56,230 nt of DNA. Origin: a virus. Both the position numbers and the translations under genes were made by a program. A model generated the notes under the pieces. That model searched no databases. It saw only the letters and a list, made by a program, of their open reading frames with translations, and was not told where the DNA came from. The stretch spans positions 1 through 56,230 of the IMG/VR virus record IMGVR_UViG_3300002138_000066; one strand, 5' to 3'. Shown one piece after another: positions 45,467 through 53,307 of this stretch. The stretch's first letter is position 1; every line of letters begins with the position of its first letter.

Positions 45467-45688
45467 TTAATTTCCGTTACGATACTTGTTTTCTCGCTTA
45501 TGTTTACGAGTAGCATATCCAACATTCTTTTGCCAATCTTTATATCCCTGGGACCTATAAAGATCTTTTGGATCAAACTTGGTAAGGTTAAGACGACACT
45601 CGTCGTGCCATGCCTCGAGGTCTTCAAAGATTTTAGCAACTTCAGGCTTCATGCGAAGAGTTTTTTGAATGTATGCAGGAACTGACAT
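45467..45688 (-). CDS. Small basic hypothetical protein (73 aa)
   Basis: Helical start (AYIQKTLRMKPEVAKIFEDLEAWHDECR) and a strongly basic end (YATRKHKRENKYRNGN). Typical of small phage proteins near late or replication genes; no family recognised. A weak AAGG lies upstream. Confidence 0.65.
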   Translation of the reverse strand: MSVPAYIQKTLRMKPEVAKIFEDLEAWHDECRLNLTKFDPKDLYRSQGYKDWQKNVGYATRKHKRENKYRNGN

Positions 45689-45725
45689 GATATTTTTAAT
45701 ACCTTTTAAAATTAACGAATTGTTT

Positions 45726-46118
45726 TTAAGAATGGAAACCTAGGTCTTCGCGATTAGGAAATTTAATAAAACATCCGTTTTCGCCGTCTTCACTTACTTC
45801 AATCCAAATCTCACGATCTGGATATCTTGCAAAAATGGTTGCATGTAAATCTTTTGCAATCATTTCGCAGGATTTGTAATCAAGATCTAAAACTGGAACT
45901 TGACTATTATACAGTGATTCACACCAGCGTTTGAACTGGATGAACTCGATGTCCCTATCATCGTGGAACACAGCGATCCACACCCTGAAATGAAAGATGT
46001 GGCGATGAGGATAACCCAAAAACGATACATCATATTCATCTCCTGTTGCTAACTTAGGATCAGTTAGTGCTACAGGGTATTTATGAACACCTTCTTTTTG
46101 GAAGGTTACCCAAATCAT
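45726..46118 (-). CDS. Conserved phage protein, possibly T-fold (QueD/PTPS-like)
   Basis: I chose the ATG at 46118 (5 nt after the upstream stop); an in-frame ATG at 46136 is possible. The protein, 130 residues, is familiar from T4-like cyanophages: GDEYDVSFLGYPHRHIFHFRVWIAVFHDDRDIEFIQFKRW, then DYKSCEMIAKDL and EIWIEVSEDGENG. The paired histidines before a beta strand, the acidic FxxFKRW helix and a closing Glu in a strand recall the layout of QueD (HGH; DF.dLK; PT.E.lA; E). The analogy is only by eye. If correct it would supply the QueE substrate. Confidence 0.65.
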   Translation of the reverse strand: MIWVTFQKEGVHKYPVALTDPKLATGDEYDVSFLGYPHRHIFHFRVWIAVFHDDRDIEFIQFKRWCESLYNSQVPVLDLDYKSCEMIAKDLHATIFARYPDREIWIEVSEDGENGCFIKFPNREDLGFHS

Positions 46119-46122
46119 TGAA

Positions 46123-46332
46123 TTACTTGGAGTCATCTGCTGATTTCTTTTTAGTATCTTTAGCAACAACAGTAGGAGTACCCGGCAAATAGCCTCCGGT
46201 CTCGGATTGGTGTAGATCCTTCATCATGTTATACATCTCCCACAATTTCCAATCCATACTTTCTAGCAATTTAAAAAGTCTTTCTTGGGCGTCATCTTTG
46301 GGAGCACCTTTGCTAACTTTAGCGTTAATCAT
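46123..46332 (-). CDS. Small conserved hypothetical protein (69 aa)
   Basis: One helical core (DAQERLFKLLESMDWKLWEMYNMMKDL) followed by a Pro/Thr stretch and a Lys-rich tail. Recurs, as I recall, beside the neighbouring genes in T4-like aquatic phages; unknown function. Overlaps the upstream gene by 4 nt. Confidence 0.7.
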   Translation of the reverse strand: MINAKVSKGAPKDDAQERLFKLLESMDWKLWEMYNMMKDLHQSETGGYLPGTPTVVAKDTKKKSADDSK

Positions 46333-46847
46333 TTTATTACCTCGTCGTTTTTATATTGATTCCAGTCTGTAAATTTACTACGATCCATTAGTGTGTGTAG
46401 ACTGTGGGACCACACACCGGGATTAGTTGCCTTAAAATCTTTATCATCGATCTTAATCATCGTATTATAATTCCACAACTTGATATAGGGCAATGGAATT
46501 CGGATTTGCGGAATAAAGTTATTATAGTCGCATAATCCGCCATCGTGAAATTCTTCTACGGCACTAAGTGGAATATCTAACGAGCATAGGTATCCTTTAT
46601 CAAGGAAATGCGTAATCATATCGTCCCACTGCTTCCAATTATTATAATCGTTGTGTGCGGGATTGAAACTGTGATTAGCACCAAAGAAAATATGCTCGGC
46701 TCCGTTTAAGTTAAGTGCAATGTGTTCAACTGGTTGTACACCAGTAACAAACAGTGTTTTTTTACCATATGCAGGAGTGTGTTCGACTTCTACACCTGTA
46801 AAAAATAAAACATTGTCCTGTTCACCACTTGTATAATCTCGGTTCAT
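46329..46847 (-). CDS. Conserved hypothetical phage protein (172 aa)
   Basis: Pattern FFTGVEVEHTPAYGKKTLFVTGVQP, then HIFFGANHSF, then FIPQIRIPLPYIKLWNYNTMIKIDD and NPGVWSHSLH. I recall it as a conserved neighbour in T4-like cyanophage genomes without assigned role. It has several conserved-looking His and Asp/Glu residues, so an enzyme is possible. The start overlaps the upstream gene by 4 nt. Confidence 0.72.
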   Translation of the reverse strand: MNRDYTSGEQDNVLFFTGVEVEHTPAYGKKTLFVTGVQPVEHIALNLNGAEHIFFGANHSFNPAHNDYNNWKQWDDMITHFLDKGYLCSLDIPLSAVEEFHDGGLCDYNNFIPQIRIPLPYIKLWNYNTMIKIDDKDFKATNPGVWSHSLHTLMDRSKFTDWNQYKNDEVIK

Positions 46848-47035
46848 TGTAAAGACCTTTGGCTAGAAGTAGATTCCCAATCAGTTAGAATTGAATCTTC
46901 TAACAATTTTTCGGTTGGCATGTTTTGAAAAGTTTTGGTAATTTCATTAACCAACGAGTCGAGTTCTTCTTGTGTGCCTTCAAAGTCATTAAACGCACCA
47001 GGAGCAAAATTGACGATAATTTTTGGGTTATTCAA
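46844..47035 (-). CDS. Small hypothetical protein (63 aa), TTG start
   Basis: The frame opens with TTG at 47035, which has AAGGA 8 nt upstream and lies behind a consensus promoter; no ATG is available until residue 39. It begins MNNPKIIVNFAPGAFNDFEG and then is helical and acidic. Unknown function; first gene of the unit leading to the 172-residue gene. Confidence 0.65.
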   Translation of the reverse strand: MNNPKIIVNFAPGAFNDFEGTQEELDSLVNEITKTFQNMPTEKLLEDSILTDWESTSSQRSLQ

Positions 47036-47064
47036 CTGCGTGTCCTTCTTGTTAATATGTTATT

Positions 47065-47093
47065 AGTATACTGTAATTTAACCTGAAAGTCAA
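47065..47093 (-). promoter_or_regulatory. Sigma70 promoter within the replication cluster
   Basis: TTGACT, 17-nt spacer, TATACT on the minus strand, about 30 nt upstream of the TTG start at 47035. Confidence 0.85.
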
Positions 47094-47113
47094 ACACAAT
47101 GATTACCAAAATG

Positions 47114-47332
47114 TTATAATTTTTCTTTGCGTTTTCTTTTTGGTTTTTCGGCTGCTACTGGAATTCTACTTTCCGCACTTAAAATAGCCATTTGAACATC
47201 GCCCACTAGCTCGTCCCAGTGTGTTTCAAATTCAACTCGACCATCTGGATACTCTGTTCGTGTACTATGGCTTCCGCGGATGATGTTAGGTAACGCATCG
47301 GTAGATTCAGTTTTCTTTTTGCGTGTTGCCAT
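47114..47332 (-). CDS. Small basic hypothetical protein (72 aa)
   Basis: Lys-rich at both ends (MATRKKKTE; KPKRKRKEKL) around a small core with TRTEYPDGRVEFETHWDELV. Probably nucleic acid binding, inferred from charge only. It starts 15 nt after the DpdA-like gene stop, in the same orientation. Confidence 0.65.
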   Translation of the reverse strand: MATRKKKTESTDALPNIIRGSHSTRTEYPDGRVEFETHWDELVGDVQMAILSAESRIPVAAEKPKRKRKEKL

Positions 47333-47347
47333 TTTAGTTTTCCTTTA

Positions 47348-48997
47348 TTATGCTTCTAACTCGTCTTTCAATGCTCGAAGATTATCATCATCGGGATTCG
47401 CAAAATCGATCTGATCCTGTATCTTTTCTTCAACTTGGAACAAGTTGTCAAATACATTATCAGCAGGACCACCTTGTAGTCGAGCACCTTCTAATGTTTT
47501 CAAGAAAGGCCGCGCCTGCTCAATCATTTTAAATGCTTCGTCTTTAGATGTTGTATTAAACAACTCTACCACAAAGGAATTAAAATATAAAATATTGCGA
47601 GGTACCCAGTCTGAATACTCATCACTCATATCTTGAGTTTTAACTTTTTTCCAATGCTTCCAAGAAAGTTTATCTTTAGTCTTGGCAATTTCAATATCCA
47701 TTAATTGTTGTGCCCGTTGTACAGCAACAATGTGACATTCGACATTGTGTCCCATCATTAGTGCATAAGCAAAACTATCCCAACTTGTTCTATTTGGAAT
47801 CTTACCTAGCTTATTAAGTTTAGGAACTACATGGTAGTGTTCGGGATTTAAGTGATCAAACTCAATCTTTCCACCTCTTGGACCCACCCCTAACTCGGCA
47901 TCTGTTTTACGGACACCTAAGTTATAGTAGGCAATGTCTGCCATTGTTAGCCTGCGGCCAATCGTTGATTCGAACGGGAATGGGATGTCGCTTCCTGCAA
48001 GGGCTTTGTTGTCCGGGGCTTTGTCCATAATAACGCTCCACCGTTTTGGTGTGTGGACGGCATTTGTGTAGACAAGTCCGTGTGCTGTTGCGATAAACGG
48101 TGAGGCGCAATCAAAAGATATGGTAATTTCTTCGTTGACATGTTTCCTGATTTCCCTTTGAATTAAAGTTAAGTAGCAACTCCAGTCAAGTTGCGCTGTA
48201 CCCAAGAAGTGGATCCAGTTTTTGCCCTTCAGCAAACCGTCTTCTCTAAGAGTCATTAGACGCTTAAGAGTAATATCCATTTTGCACATATTGGCCCCAC
48301 CAAATGCCCAACCTTCTGCTTCTCTGCCGGCATAAGGTCCGTTTGGATCACTAAATTCCTTAACGCCATCATACCATGCCTCAGCTGTTTCCCAATTTGA
48401 CCCTTGCAATACATTGAGCCATTTAGTCTGTCCTAATCTATTCTTTAAAAAGTAATCGTTATTAAACTTTGTCTTATCTAGACAATCTTCAAAAGTTTTA
48501 AGACCTGTCTTTGGACTATGTATATGGTCACATGCCCAGGTTGGCACATCGAGCATCATTGACCAATCGGCAGTCAATTCTAACCACTCTAAAATCTTTT
48601 TACGAGTCTTGTTAGCTTCTGGTCCTTCGAAGTTTAACCAATCAAACTTCAATACACCCTTACCAATTTGGTATCCACCCGAGTCGCCGAGTATCATAGT
48701 ATTGGCACGATCTCGTTGTTGGATCATTGATTCTTGTTCTACACTTTTTTCTAGATCTAATTGTGCATGACCTGCAGAATAAAGAGCATACTTGTAAGTA
48801 AAGTATCCTTGTTCTGGATTAAGAAAGTTCATACCTTCGATACCACGATCAAATCCCGGGGGAATACGATCTTTGGGTACAAATTCTTCTAGTCGCTGTT
48901 TAGCAACATAGGTGCTATAGAAAGAGCTAATAGCTGGGAGGTAGCAGGCATAATCCTTGTTTAACTCCGATAGGTTTAGTTGTTGTTTATTGCTCAT
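47348..48997 (-). CDS. dpdA: DpdA-like tRNA-guanine transglycosylase family DNA base transferase
   Basis: 549 residues, larger than bacterial TGT (about 375). TGT-fold marks: LGDSGGYQIG with D105, AFGGANM region (GWAFGG, 229-234), and ISFDCASP with the likely nucleophile D296. HN in the MMGHNVECH stretch resembles the closing TGT histidine, but the CxCxxC zinc ligands are absent. DpdA enzymes swap guanine in DNA for preQ0 or a relative, shielding phage DNA from restriction. QueE in the same window makes the precursor. It lies downstream of clamp and polymerase in the replication block. Confidence 0.82.
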   Translation of the reverse strand: MSNKQQLNLSELNKDYACYLPAISSFYSTYVAKQRLEEFVPKDRIPPGFDRGIEGMNFLNPEQGYFTYKYALYSAGHAQLDLEKSVEQESMIQQRDRANTMILGDSGGYQIGKGVLKFDWLNFEGPEANKTRKKILEWLELTADWSMMLDVPTWACDHIHSPKTGLKTFEDCLDKTKFNNDYFLKNRLGQTKWLNVLQGSNWETAEAWYDGVKEFSDPNGPYAGREAEGWAFGGANMCKMDITLKRLMTLREDGLLKGKNWIHFLGTAQLDWSCYLTLIQREIRKHVNEEITISFDCASPFIATAHGLVYTNAVHTPKRWSVIMDKAPDNKALAGSDIPFPFESTIGRRLTMADIAYYNLGVRKTDAELGVGPRGGKIEFDHLNPEHYHVVPKLNKLGKIPNRTSWDSFAYALMMGHNVECHIVAVQRAQQLMDIEIAKTKDKLSWKHWKKVKTQDMSDEYSDWVPRNILYFNSFVVELFNTTSKDEAFKMIEQARPFLKTLEGARLQGGPADNVFDNLFQVEEKIQDQIDFANPDDDNLRALKDELEA

Positions 48998-49037
48998 TTC
49001 GTTTTTGTTCCCATAATTTTTTCCTTGACTCTGACAT
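48987..49037 (-). CDS. Possible 16-residue microprotein before dpdA
   Basis: ATG at 49037, reading MSESRKKLWEQKRNEQ, stop overlapping the dpdA start by 11 nt. The upstream AAAGAAAG is too close to serve as a good ribosome site. It might act as a short leader coupled to dpdA or be chance. Confidence 0.2.
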   Translation of the reverse strand: MSESRKKLWEQKRNEQ

Positions 49038-49064
49038 CTTTCTTTTAGTTTCTATATATACCTA

Positions 49065-49427
49065 TTAAACAGAATCATGTTCTCTCGATAAATGTGCTGT
49101 TATGGTAAGTTGATCTTGTGCCTTCTTTACATTTTCCAATGCAATATGCACCGCTTCGTTTTTTGAGGCTAATTCTAACAATTCAATTTCTTGTCGTTGT
49201 TTTGATTTAACCCAATGAAGAAGATTCTGTGTTTCAGTATCAAGTTGTACAGTAGCATAACTGGCATTTATATTCATCCATCTATGTCCGTCGTAGACTT
49301 GCATATCTGAATTGTGAATACGAATCATACCAGTTAACGGAATTTCAGTATTTGGTGAAACAAAAGGAACCGAAGTATCCCCTGCTAATACTTGAATTCC
49401 GTTTAACCCCTGTAGTCCTTTGATCAT
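49065..49427 (-). CDS. Conserved hypothetical protein (120 aa)
   Basis: Residues 1-60 carry a short beta module (GMIRIHNSDMQVYDGHRWMNI) like the small modules seen in fibre or neck proteins; residues 65-115 are helical. A related protein in T4-like cyanophages is known to me only as hypothetical. The ATG overlaps the clamp stop by ATGA, so it is translated with the clamp. Confidence 0.65.
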   Translation of the reverse strand: MIKGLQGLNGIQVLAGDTSVPFVSPNTEIPLTGMIRIHNSDMQVYDGHRWMNINASYATVQLDTETQNLLHWVKSKQRQEIELLELASKNEAVHIALENVKKAQDQLTITAHLSREHDSV

Positions 49428-50158
49428 GTGTTTGCAGGAATGATATATTTGTAAACAGCTAGCCCACTATCTAAAGTAATCTGCATAGCACCTTCATCGC
49501 TAAAACTTACTGTAGTATTGTTGGCATCTGCAATCTTCAAAATGCTCAACACACTATTAACTGGCCATGTCCATGCCTTTGATAGCTTACCTGTAATACC
49601 TGTAGCAAATACAAACTCGCCACCGTGACTGCTTTGATCACCGAAAGTAAACACAAGTTTATCACCATCCGTTTTTGCTAGGAATGTTATGTGTTCTGTA
49701 TTAGCACCTGCTTGGAAACCAAAACGCTGAACAGCGGCAACAGTGGGAGCAACTGTAACATGCCAGTTAACCCCGCGAAACTTAACAGTCTTCAACTTCT
49801 CGTTAATAATCTCTTGGTTCATAAAACGATAGTCGTTTTTAAAGTCTCCGTCTTTATTTTCAAAGTGCAAGCCCACTGGTAATGTCTCACCATTTCGATC
49901 TGCTGTCATAACTTCGATAGTTGCATCTTCTTGGTATTCCTTACCATCAACTAGATACCGAAGTTTTTCCAATTGTGGCATTCCATATGTACCGATCATT
50001 TCCGGTTGTGGATTTGTTGTTTCGGCATACATGATAACGCTTCGGTCATCAGCCATAGAATCGATAAGAGTTTTATCGGATGTGCCAGTGATCTTTACGA
50101 TGTTCAAAAAGCCTAGTTTGTTAGTATGAGCAACGATGTCTTGTAAAATAGATTTCAT
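49424..50158 (-). CDS. 45: Sliding clamp, gp45-like
   Basis: 244 residues, close to T4 gp45 (228). It reads as a mixed alpha/beta clamp chain with RFMNQEIINEKLKTVKFRGVNWHVTVAPT and a C-terminal VNSVLSILKIADANNTTVSFSDEGAMQITLD, which resembles clamp strand patterns; identity to T4 gp45 is low. Position directly after the polymerase gene supports the call. The clamp holds polymerase on DNA and, with gp55, activates late transcription. A promoter and AAAGGA ribosome site precede it. Confidence 0.75.
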   Translation of the reverse strand: MKSILQDIVAHTNKLGFLNIVKITGTSDKTLIDSMADDRSVIMYAETTNPQPEMIGTYGMPQLEKLRYLVDGKEYQEDATIEVMTADRNGETLPVGLHFENKDGDFKNDYRFMNQEIINEKLKTVKFRGVNWHVTVAPTVAAVQRFGFQAGANTEHITFLAKTDGDKLVFTFGDQSSHGGEFVFATGITGKLSKAWTWPVNSVLSILKIADANNTTVSFSDEGAMQITLDSGLAVYKYIIPANT

Positions 50159-50176
50159 ATAAATGTCCTTTCAGTT

Positions 50177-50205
50177 AGTATATTTAGATTTAATGATAAA
50201 GTCAA
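50177..50205 (-). promoter_or_regulatory. Sigma70 promoter for the clamp gene
   Basis: TTGACT, 17-nt spacer, TATACT on the minus strand in the 55-nt gap between polymerase and clamp genes. It allows clamp synthesis independent of the polymerase message. Confidence 0.85.
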
Positions 50206-50213
50206 CAACTTTT

Positions 50214-52883
50214 TTATTCAAAAGAGAATAAGTTGCCAAATGTATTATTGTCAGTTGTGCTGTCTAGATCCCATTCAAGTACTCCAATGAGATTTTCTAG
50301 CTTATTATTGATAATGGTTGATTCCATCGCCCCGTCGTCAAATGGTAAGTCCTGAAACCAACGGGGAAGTCTTAGTTCGTCAGTGGGGTATGCTACACTA
50401 GTAAATCCTAATGGATTAGGTTTTACTTTGCAAACAATCACTTTCATTCCGTCAACGATCTGTTGGCTATATTTGTCACCATTCATTCGCTTCAGAGTAT
50501 TCCAATTAATACTTGCACGGACATGTCCGGGCATATTGGCTTTACCTTGTTTAACTTCCTTTTCTTGATACTCTGCAATATTGTTAGCTCGTTTTGGACT
50601 ACCTTTTTCCCAACCTGGGCGAGCCTTAAACTCTGTCCGGAACTCGCTGATCCGATCTAGAATTTCTTTTTCTTGGCTACCGTTAAGTACTTTAGTTAGA
50701 AGCTCTTCCAAGAACTTTTGCATAAATTCTGGAGTATCACTCCGCTTCAAATCTAAGCCCATTGCTTTAATTTTACCAGGTTTTCCATCTACATCACTGC
50801 GCTTGCCTTCTTTGTCATAATACAATACAGCATACCGCTTCTTAGTAATGAACAGCCCTTTGATAGCAACAATTTCTCGACCAGCTTTGATAACTTCCCC
50901 ACGGCTCTTAGGACAATGGAAATAATCTACCATCATTTGTGGAAAGGTACTATTAACTTCGGTGGCAATAGTATCATACAGTTGAACTACAGTATCTTTA
51001 TCCCATGCAATCTGTCCTTTAGCGATTTCATTTTTTAAACTGTCATAGGCACTAAAATATGCAGAGTCTGTATCACCATAGATAATAGCCTTGCCTGTAT
51101 GATTGTACTCACCTGTTACAACTTCATTTATTTTTGCGGCCATATGACGAGCAATTTGTCGGCCGGTAAGAGTTGTAGATTGCCCAATCCGATCATCAAA
51201 GAACCTACAACCCATGTTAAGAATAGCACCGTACAAGCTATTGAGATTAATTTTCTTAACCAACTGTCTCTTATCCCAATATTCTTCTTCAATTTTATTC
51301 TCTGCTTTAATAGCATCTTTTAATTTGGACTGCATTTCTTTTCGTTCGGAATACCATCGTTTCAGCAACCCGGGAATAATACCTTCATTCTCGTAGGTAA
51401 AGATAGTTCCGTTAGCACTTAGCATCCAAGGCTTTTGGCTTTCGAATATTACTTCGTAAATCTGTGCCCCACTCATAACATCAGTAGACCCGTTCTCCCA
51501 GTCAACAATAATGTCGTGTGTGCGATCTTTTGCCATAACAAATTCGTATTCGTTACTACCAAACTTGCCTTCCCAAGCAGCCGCAAAACTAGACCCCTTG
51601 GCTATCTTGGCATCAATTTCTGTTTGTGTATACTCTTGCCGCAACTGACCAATAATAGTCTCCGGACCCATGTTCAACGCACGAATAACAGACGGATATA
51701 GTGAGTTGATGTCCATCGAACCAATGTAGTCGTGCAATCCTTTTTTAGGATATGCAACATACGCACCCGCCGCCTGACTGCTTGCACCTTCTTCACGCTT
51801 GGTCCGACTTGGAACAATCATGCCACGATGGTGTGCCTCATTTACAATAGCCTGTTCAGTAACAGCTACAGCACCCATTGTGGTTTGTAGTAGCACAGTA
51901 CATTCGTGAGCAACAGTATTAGCGAGATCAATAAACTTTAACTTCTTATCTAACTTGTCCAACAACGCACAGTCTTGCCTATTGTATTCAATAAACTTTT
52001 TAAAGTCGTTGTTGTAAAGTTGATCTAGCGTACCTTCATAGACTGTTTTTGACTCACCTATTTCCATTTCTCCAATCGCGTCCAATCGGTAGGTGTGCCG
52101 TTCTTCATATGTATACTTGCGGTACAGCTCGAGACTGTCTAGGTGAACACGACCAACAAGGTCATAAGTAACAGCCTGCTTCCCATATTTTTCATACTCT
52201 CGTTTTTTGGGCATCGCTCCAAACAAACAGAATCTTCGAGTATCTTCTTTGCTTAGTACCTTAATAACCCTGTTTACAGTATAGGGCATGTCAAAGCCCT
52301 CACTGTTCCATCCACTTAAAATATCTGCATCTTGTATAAGGTCTAAGAATGTGTCTAACATCTCGTATTCGGTTTCAAATAACATAGTGTTAGGAAAGTC
52401 TTTAACCTGTTCTTCTGCCTGTTCCATTGTAAGTGTTTTTGGAGGTACTGCAAGACATACTAATGTATCCATCCATTGCAAATGTACAGCAATGGCAGTA
52501 ATTGGCATGAACGCATCGTCTGGACTTGCGTAGCCACGCTCTGGATCAAAGTCTACCTCAATATCCCAAAACGCTACATTTAGTTTTGGAGAATCTTTAC
52601 CTAGATAGTTTTCTTCAAGGCAACGGAAAACCGGATTGATGTCACTTTCGTAAAGAATGTGACTGCTATGGATTCTTTGTTCTTTTTGGAATTCTTTGTA
52701 ACTCTTAGCACTTACCTTGCTAAGGTTTTCGCCGTAGATTGATTTATATTTGCCCCGTTGGTCCGGGTAATAAAACAAATACCTAGCAGGATAAGTTTGA
52801 TAGATCCTGCCCTTTTTTGGATCGCGTTCGACAACTTGTATGATGTCTTTCTCTCGATCCCATAACGCATCGATATAACTCAT
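50214..52883 (-). CDS. 43: DNA polymerase, family B (T4 gp43-like)
   Basis: 889 residues, near T4 gp43 (898). Proofreading motifs: Exo I FWDIEV with D107 and E109, Exo II GWNSEGFDMPY (191-201), Exo III YNRQDC with D304. Polymerase motifs: A DINSLYPS (391-398), B KINLNSLYG (544-552), C YGDTDS (602-607), and KKRY further on. All catalytic acids are present. A strong AAGGAG precedes the ATG at 52883; an ATG at 52890 is out of frame. Replicates the phage genome with the gp45 clamp. Confidence 0.97.
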   Translation of the reverse strand: MSYIDALWDREKDIIQVVERDPKKGRIYQTYPARYLFYYPDQRGKYKSIYGENLSKVSAKSYKEFQKEQRIHSSHILYESDINPVFRCLEENYLGKDSPKLNVAFWDIEVDFDPERGYASPDDAFMPITAIAVHLQWMDTLVCLAVPPKTLTMEQAEEQVKDFPNTMLFETEYEMLDTFLDLIQDADILSGWNSEGFDMPYTVNRVIKVLSKEDTRRFCLFGAMPKKREYEKYGKQAVTYDLVGRVHLDSLELYRKYTYEERHTYRLDAIGEMEIGESKTVYEGTLDQLYNNDFKKFIEYNRQDCALLDKLDKKLKFIDLANTVAHECTVLLQTTMGAVAVTEQAIVNEAHHRGMIVPSRTKREEGASSQAAGAYVAYPKKGLHDYIGSMDINSLYPSVIRALNMGPETIIGQLRQEYTQTEIDAKIAKGSSFAAAWEGKFGSNEYEFVMAKDRTHDIIVDWENGSTDVMSGAQIYEVIFESQKPWMLSANGTIFTYENEGIIPGLLKRWYSERKEMQSKLKDAIKAENKIEEEYWDKRQLVKKINLNSLYGAILNMGCRFFDDRIGQSTTLTGRQIARHMAAKINEVVTGEYNHTGKAIIYGDTDSAYFSAYDSLKNEIAKGQIAWDKDTVVQLYDTIATEVNSTFPQMMVDYFHCPKSRGEVIKAGREIVAIKGLFITKKRYAVLYYDKEGKRSDVDGKPGKIKAMGLDLKRSDTPEFMQKFLEELLTKVLNGSQEKEILDRISEFRTEFKARPGWEKGSPKRANNIAEYQEKEVKQGKANMPGHVRASINWNTLKRMNGDKYSQQIVDGMKVIVCKVKPNPLGFTSVAYPTDELRLPRWFQDLPFDDGAMESTIINNKLENLIGVLEWDLDSTTDNNTFGNLFSFE

Positions 52884-52959
52884 TGCTCATCTCCTTATGC
52901 AATTTGCGGCTTGCACATACCAAAGTGATCATTTGTGGCTGATCAAACCTTTCTCAAAA

Positions 52960-53250
52960 TTATTTAGTCAACATTCGTATCAGACCAACAGAATCAATAC
53001 TTACTAACAGTATATAGTTAGCGAGCATGCCAAAAGATTTCCTAGTCCAACTAGCCCAAGCATACATGGCACAGCCAGCAATCCAAATAGGATAGAGAGT
53101 AAGAAGCGGGGGAGTGGGGACCGTGCCTGCCATAGTGATAGCGCAACCAATACTAATAGCCCAAGCAAGCAACTCAATAATAAAGCGAACTCGGTTAGAC
53201 TTAAAGTCATCTTTGATCCAATATAATGTAGGTTTAAATAATTCATTCAT
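52960..53250 (-). CDS. Small membrane protein (96 aa)
   Basis: Three hydrophobic segments: IIELLAWAISIGCAITMAG, LLTLYPIWIAGCAMYAWAS, and GMLANYILLVSIDSVGLI, with a basic segment (KDDFKSNRVRF) in front. I recall a similar small membrane protein in T4-like cyanophages. A role at the inner membrane, such as in replication anchoring or superinfection control, is speculative. Start at the ATG 53250, only 5 nt after the -10 box. Confidence 0.75.
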   Translation of the reverse strand: MNELFKPTLYWIKDDFKSNRVRFIIELLAWAISIGCAITMAGTVPTPPLLTLYPIWIAGCAMYAWASWTRKSFGMLANYILLVSIDSVGLIRMLTK

Positions 53251-53255
53251 GAACA

Positions 53256-53284
53256 AGTATAACAGTGATTATAATTTAACGCAA
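53256..53284 (-). promoter_or_regulatory. Sigma70-type promoter for the membrane protein-polymerase unit
   Basis: TTGCGT, 17-nt spacer, TATACT on the minus strand. The start point would fall at or next to the ATG at 53250, so the message may be nearly leaderless. Confidence 0.65.
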
Positions 53285-53292
53285 CTGTTTTG

Positions 53293-53300
53293 GATAAATA
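53293..53300 (+). promoter_or_regulatory. T4-late-like promoter box for the nucleotidyltransferase gene
   Basis: GATAAATA followed by CTCC, one mismatch to TATAAATA, 7 nt before the ATG at 53308. Expected initiation is at the start codon; no ribosome site is seen upstream. Confidence 0.6.
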
Positions 53301-53307
53301 CTCCATC

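Noticed and set aside
52966-52971. TTGACT upstream of the DNA polymerase gene
   Set aside because: It lies at the end of the membrane protein gene and has no TATAAT-like element at the right distance.
53004-53246. 80-residue minus-strand ORF with hydrophobic segments
   Set aside because: Out of frame with the 96-residue membrane protein, whose segment order I recall from related phages; both cannot be main products.
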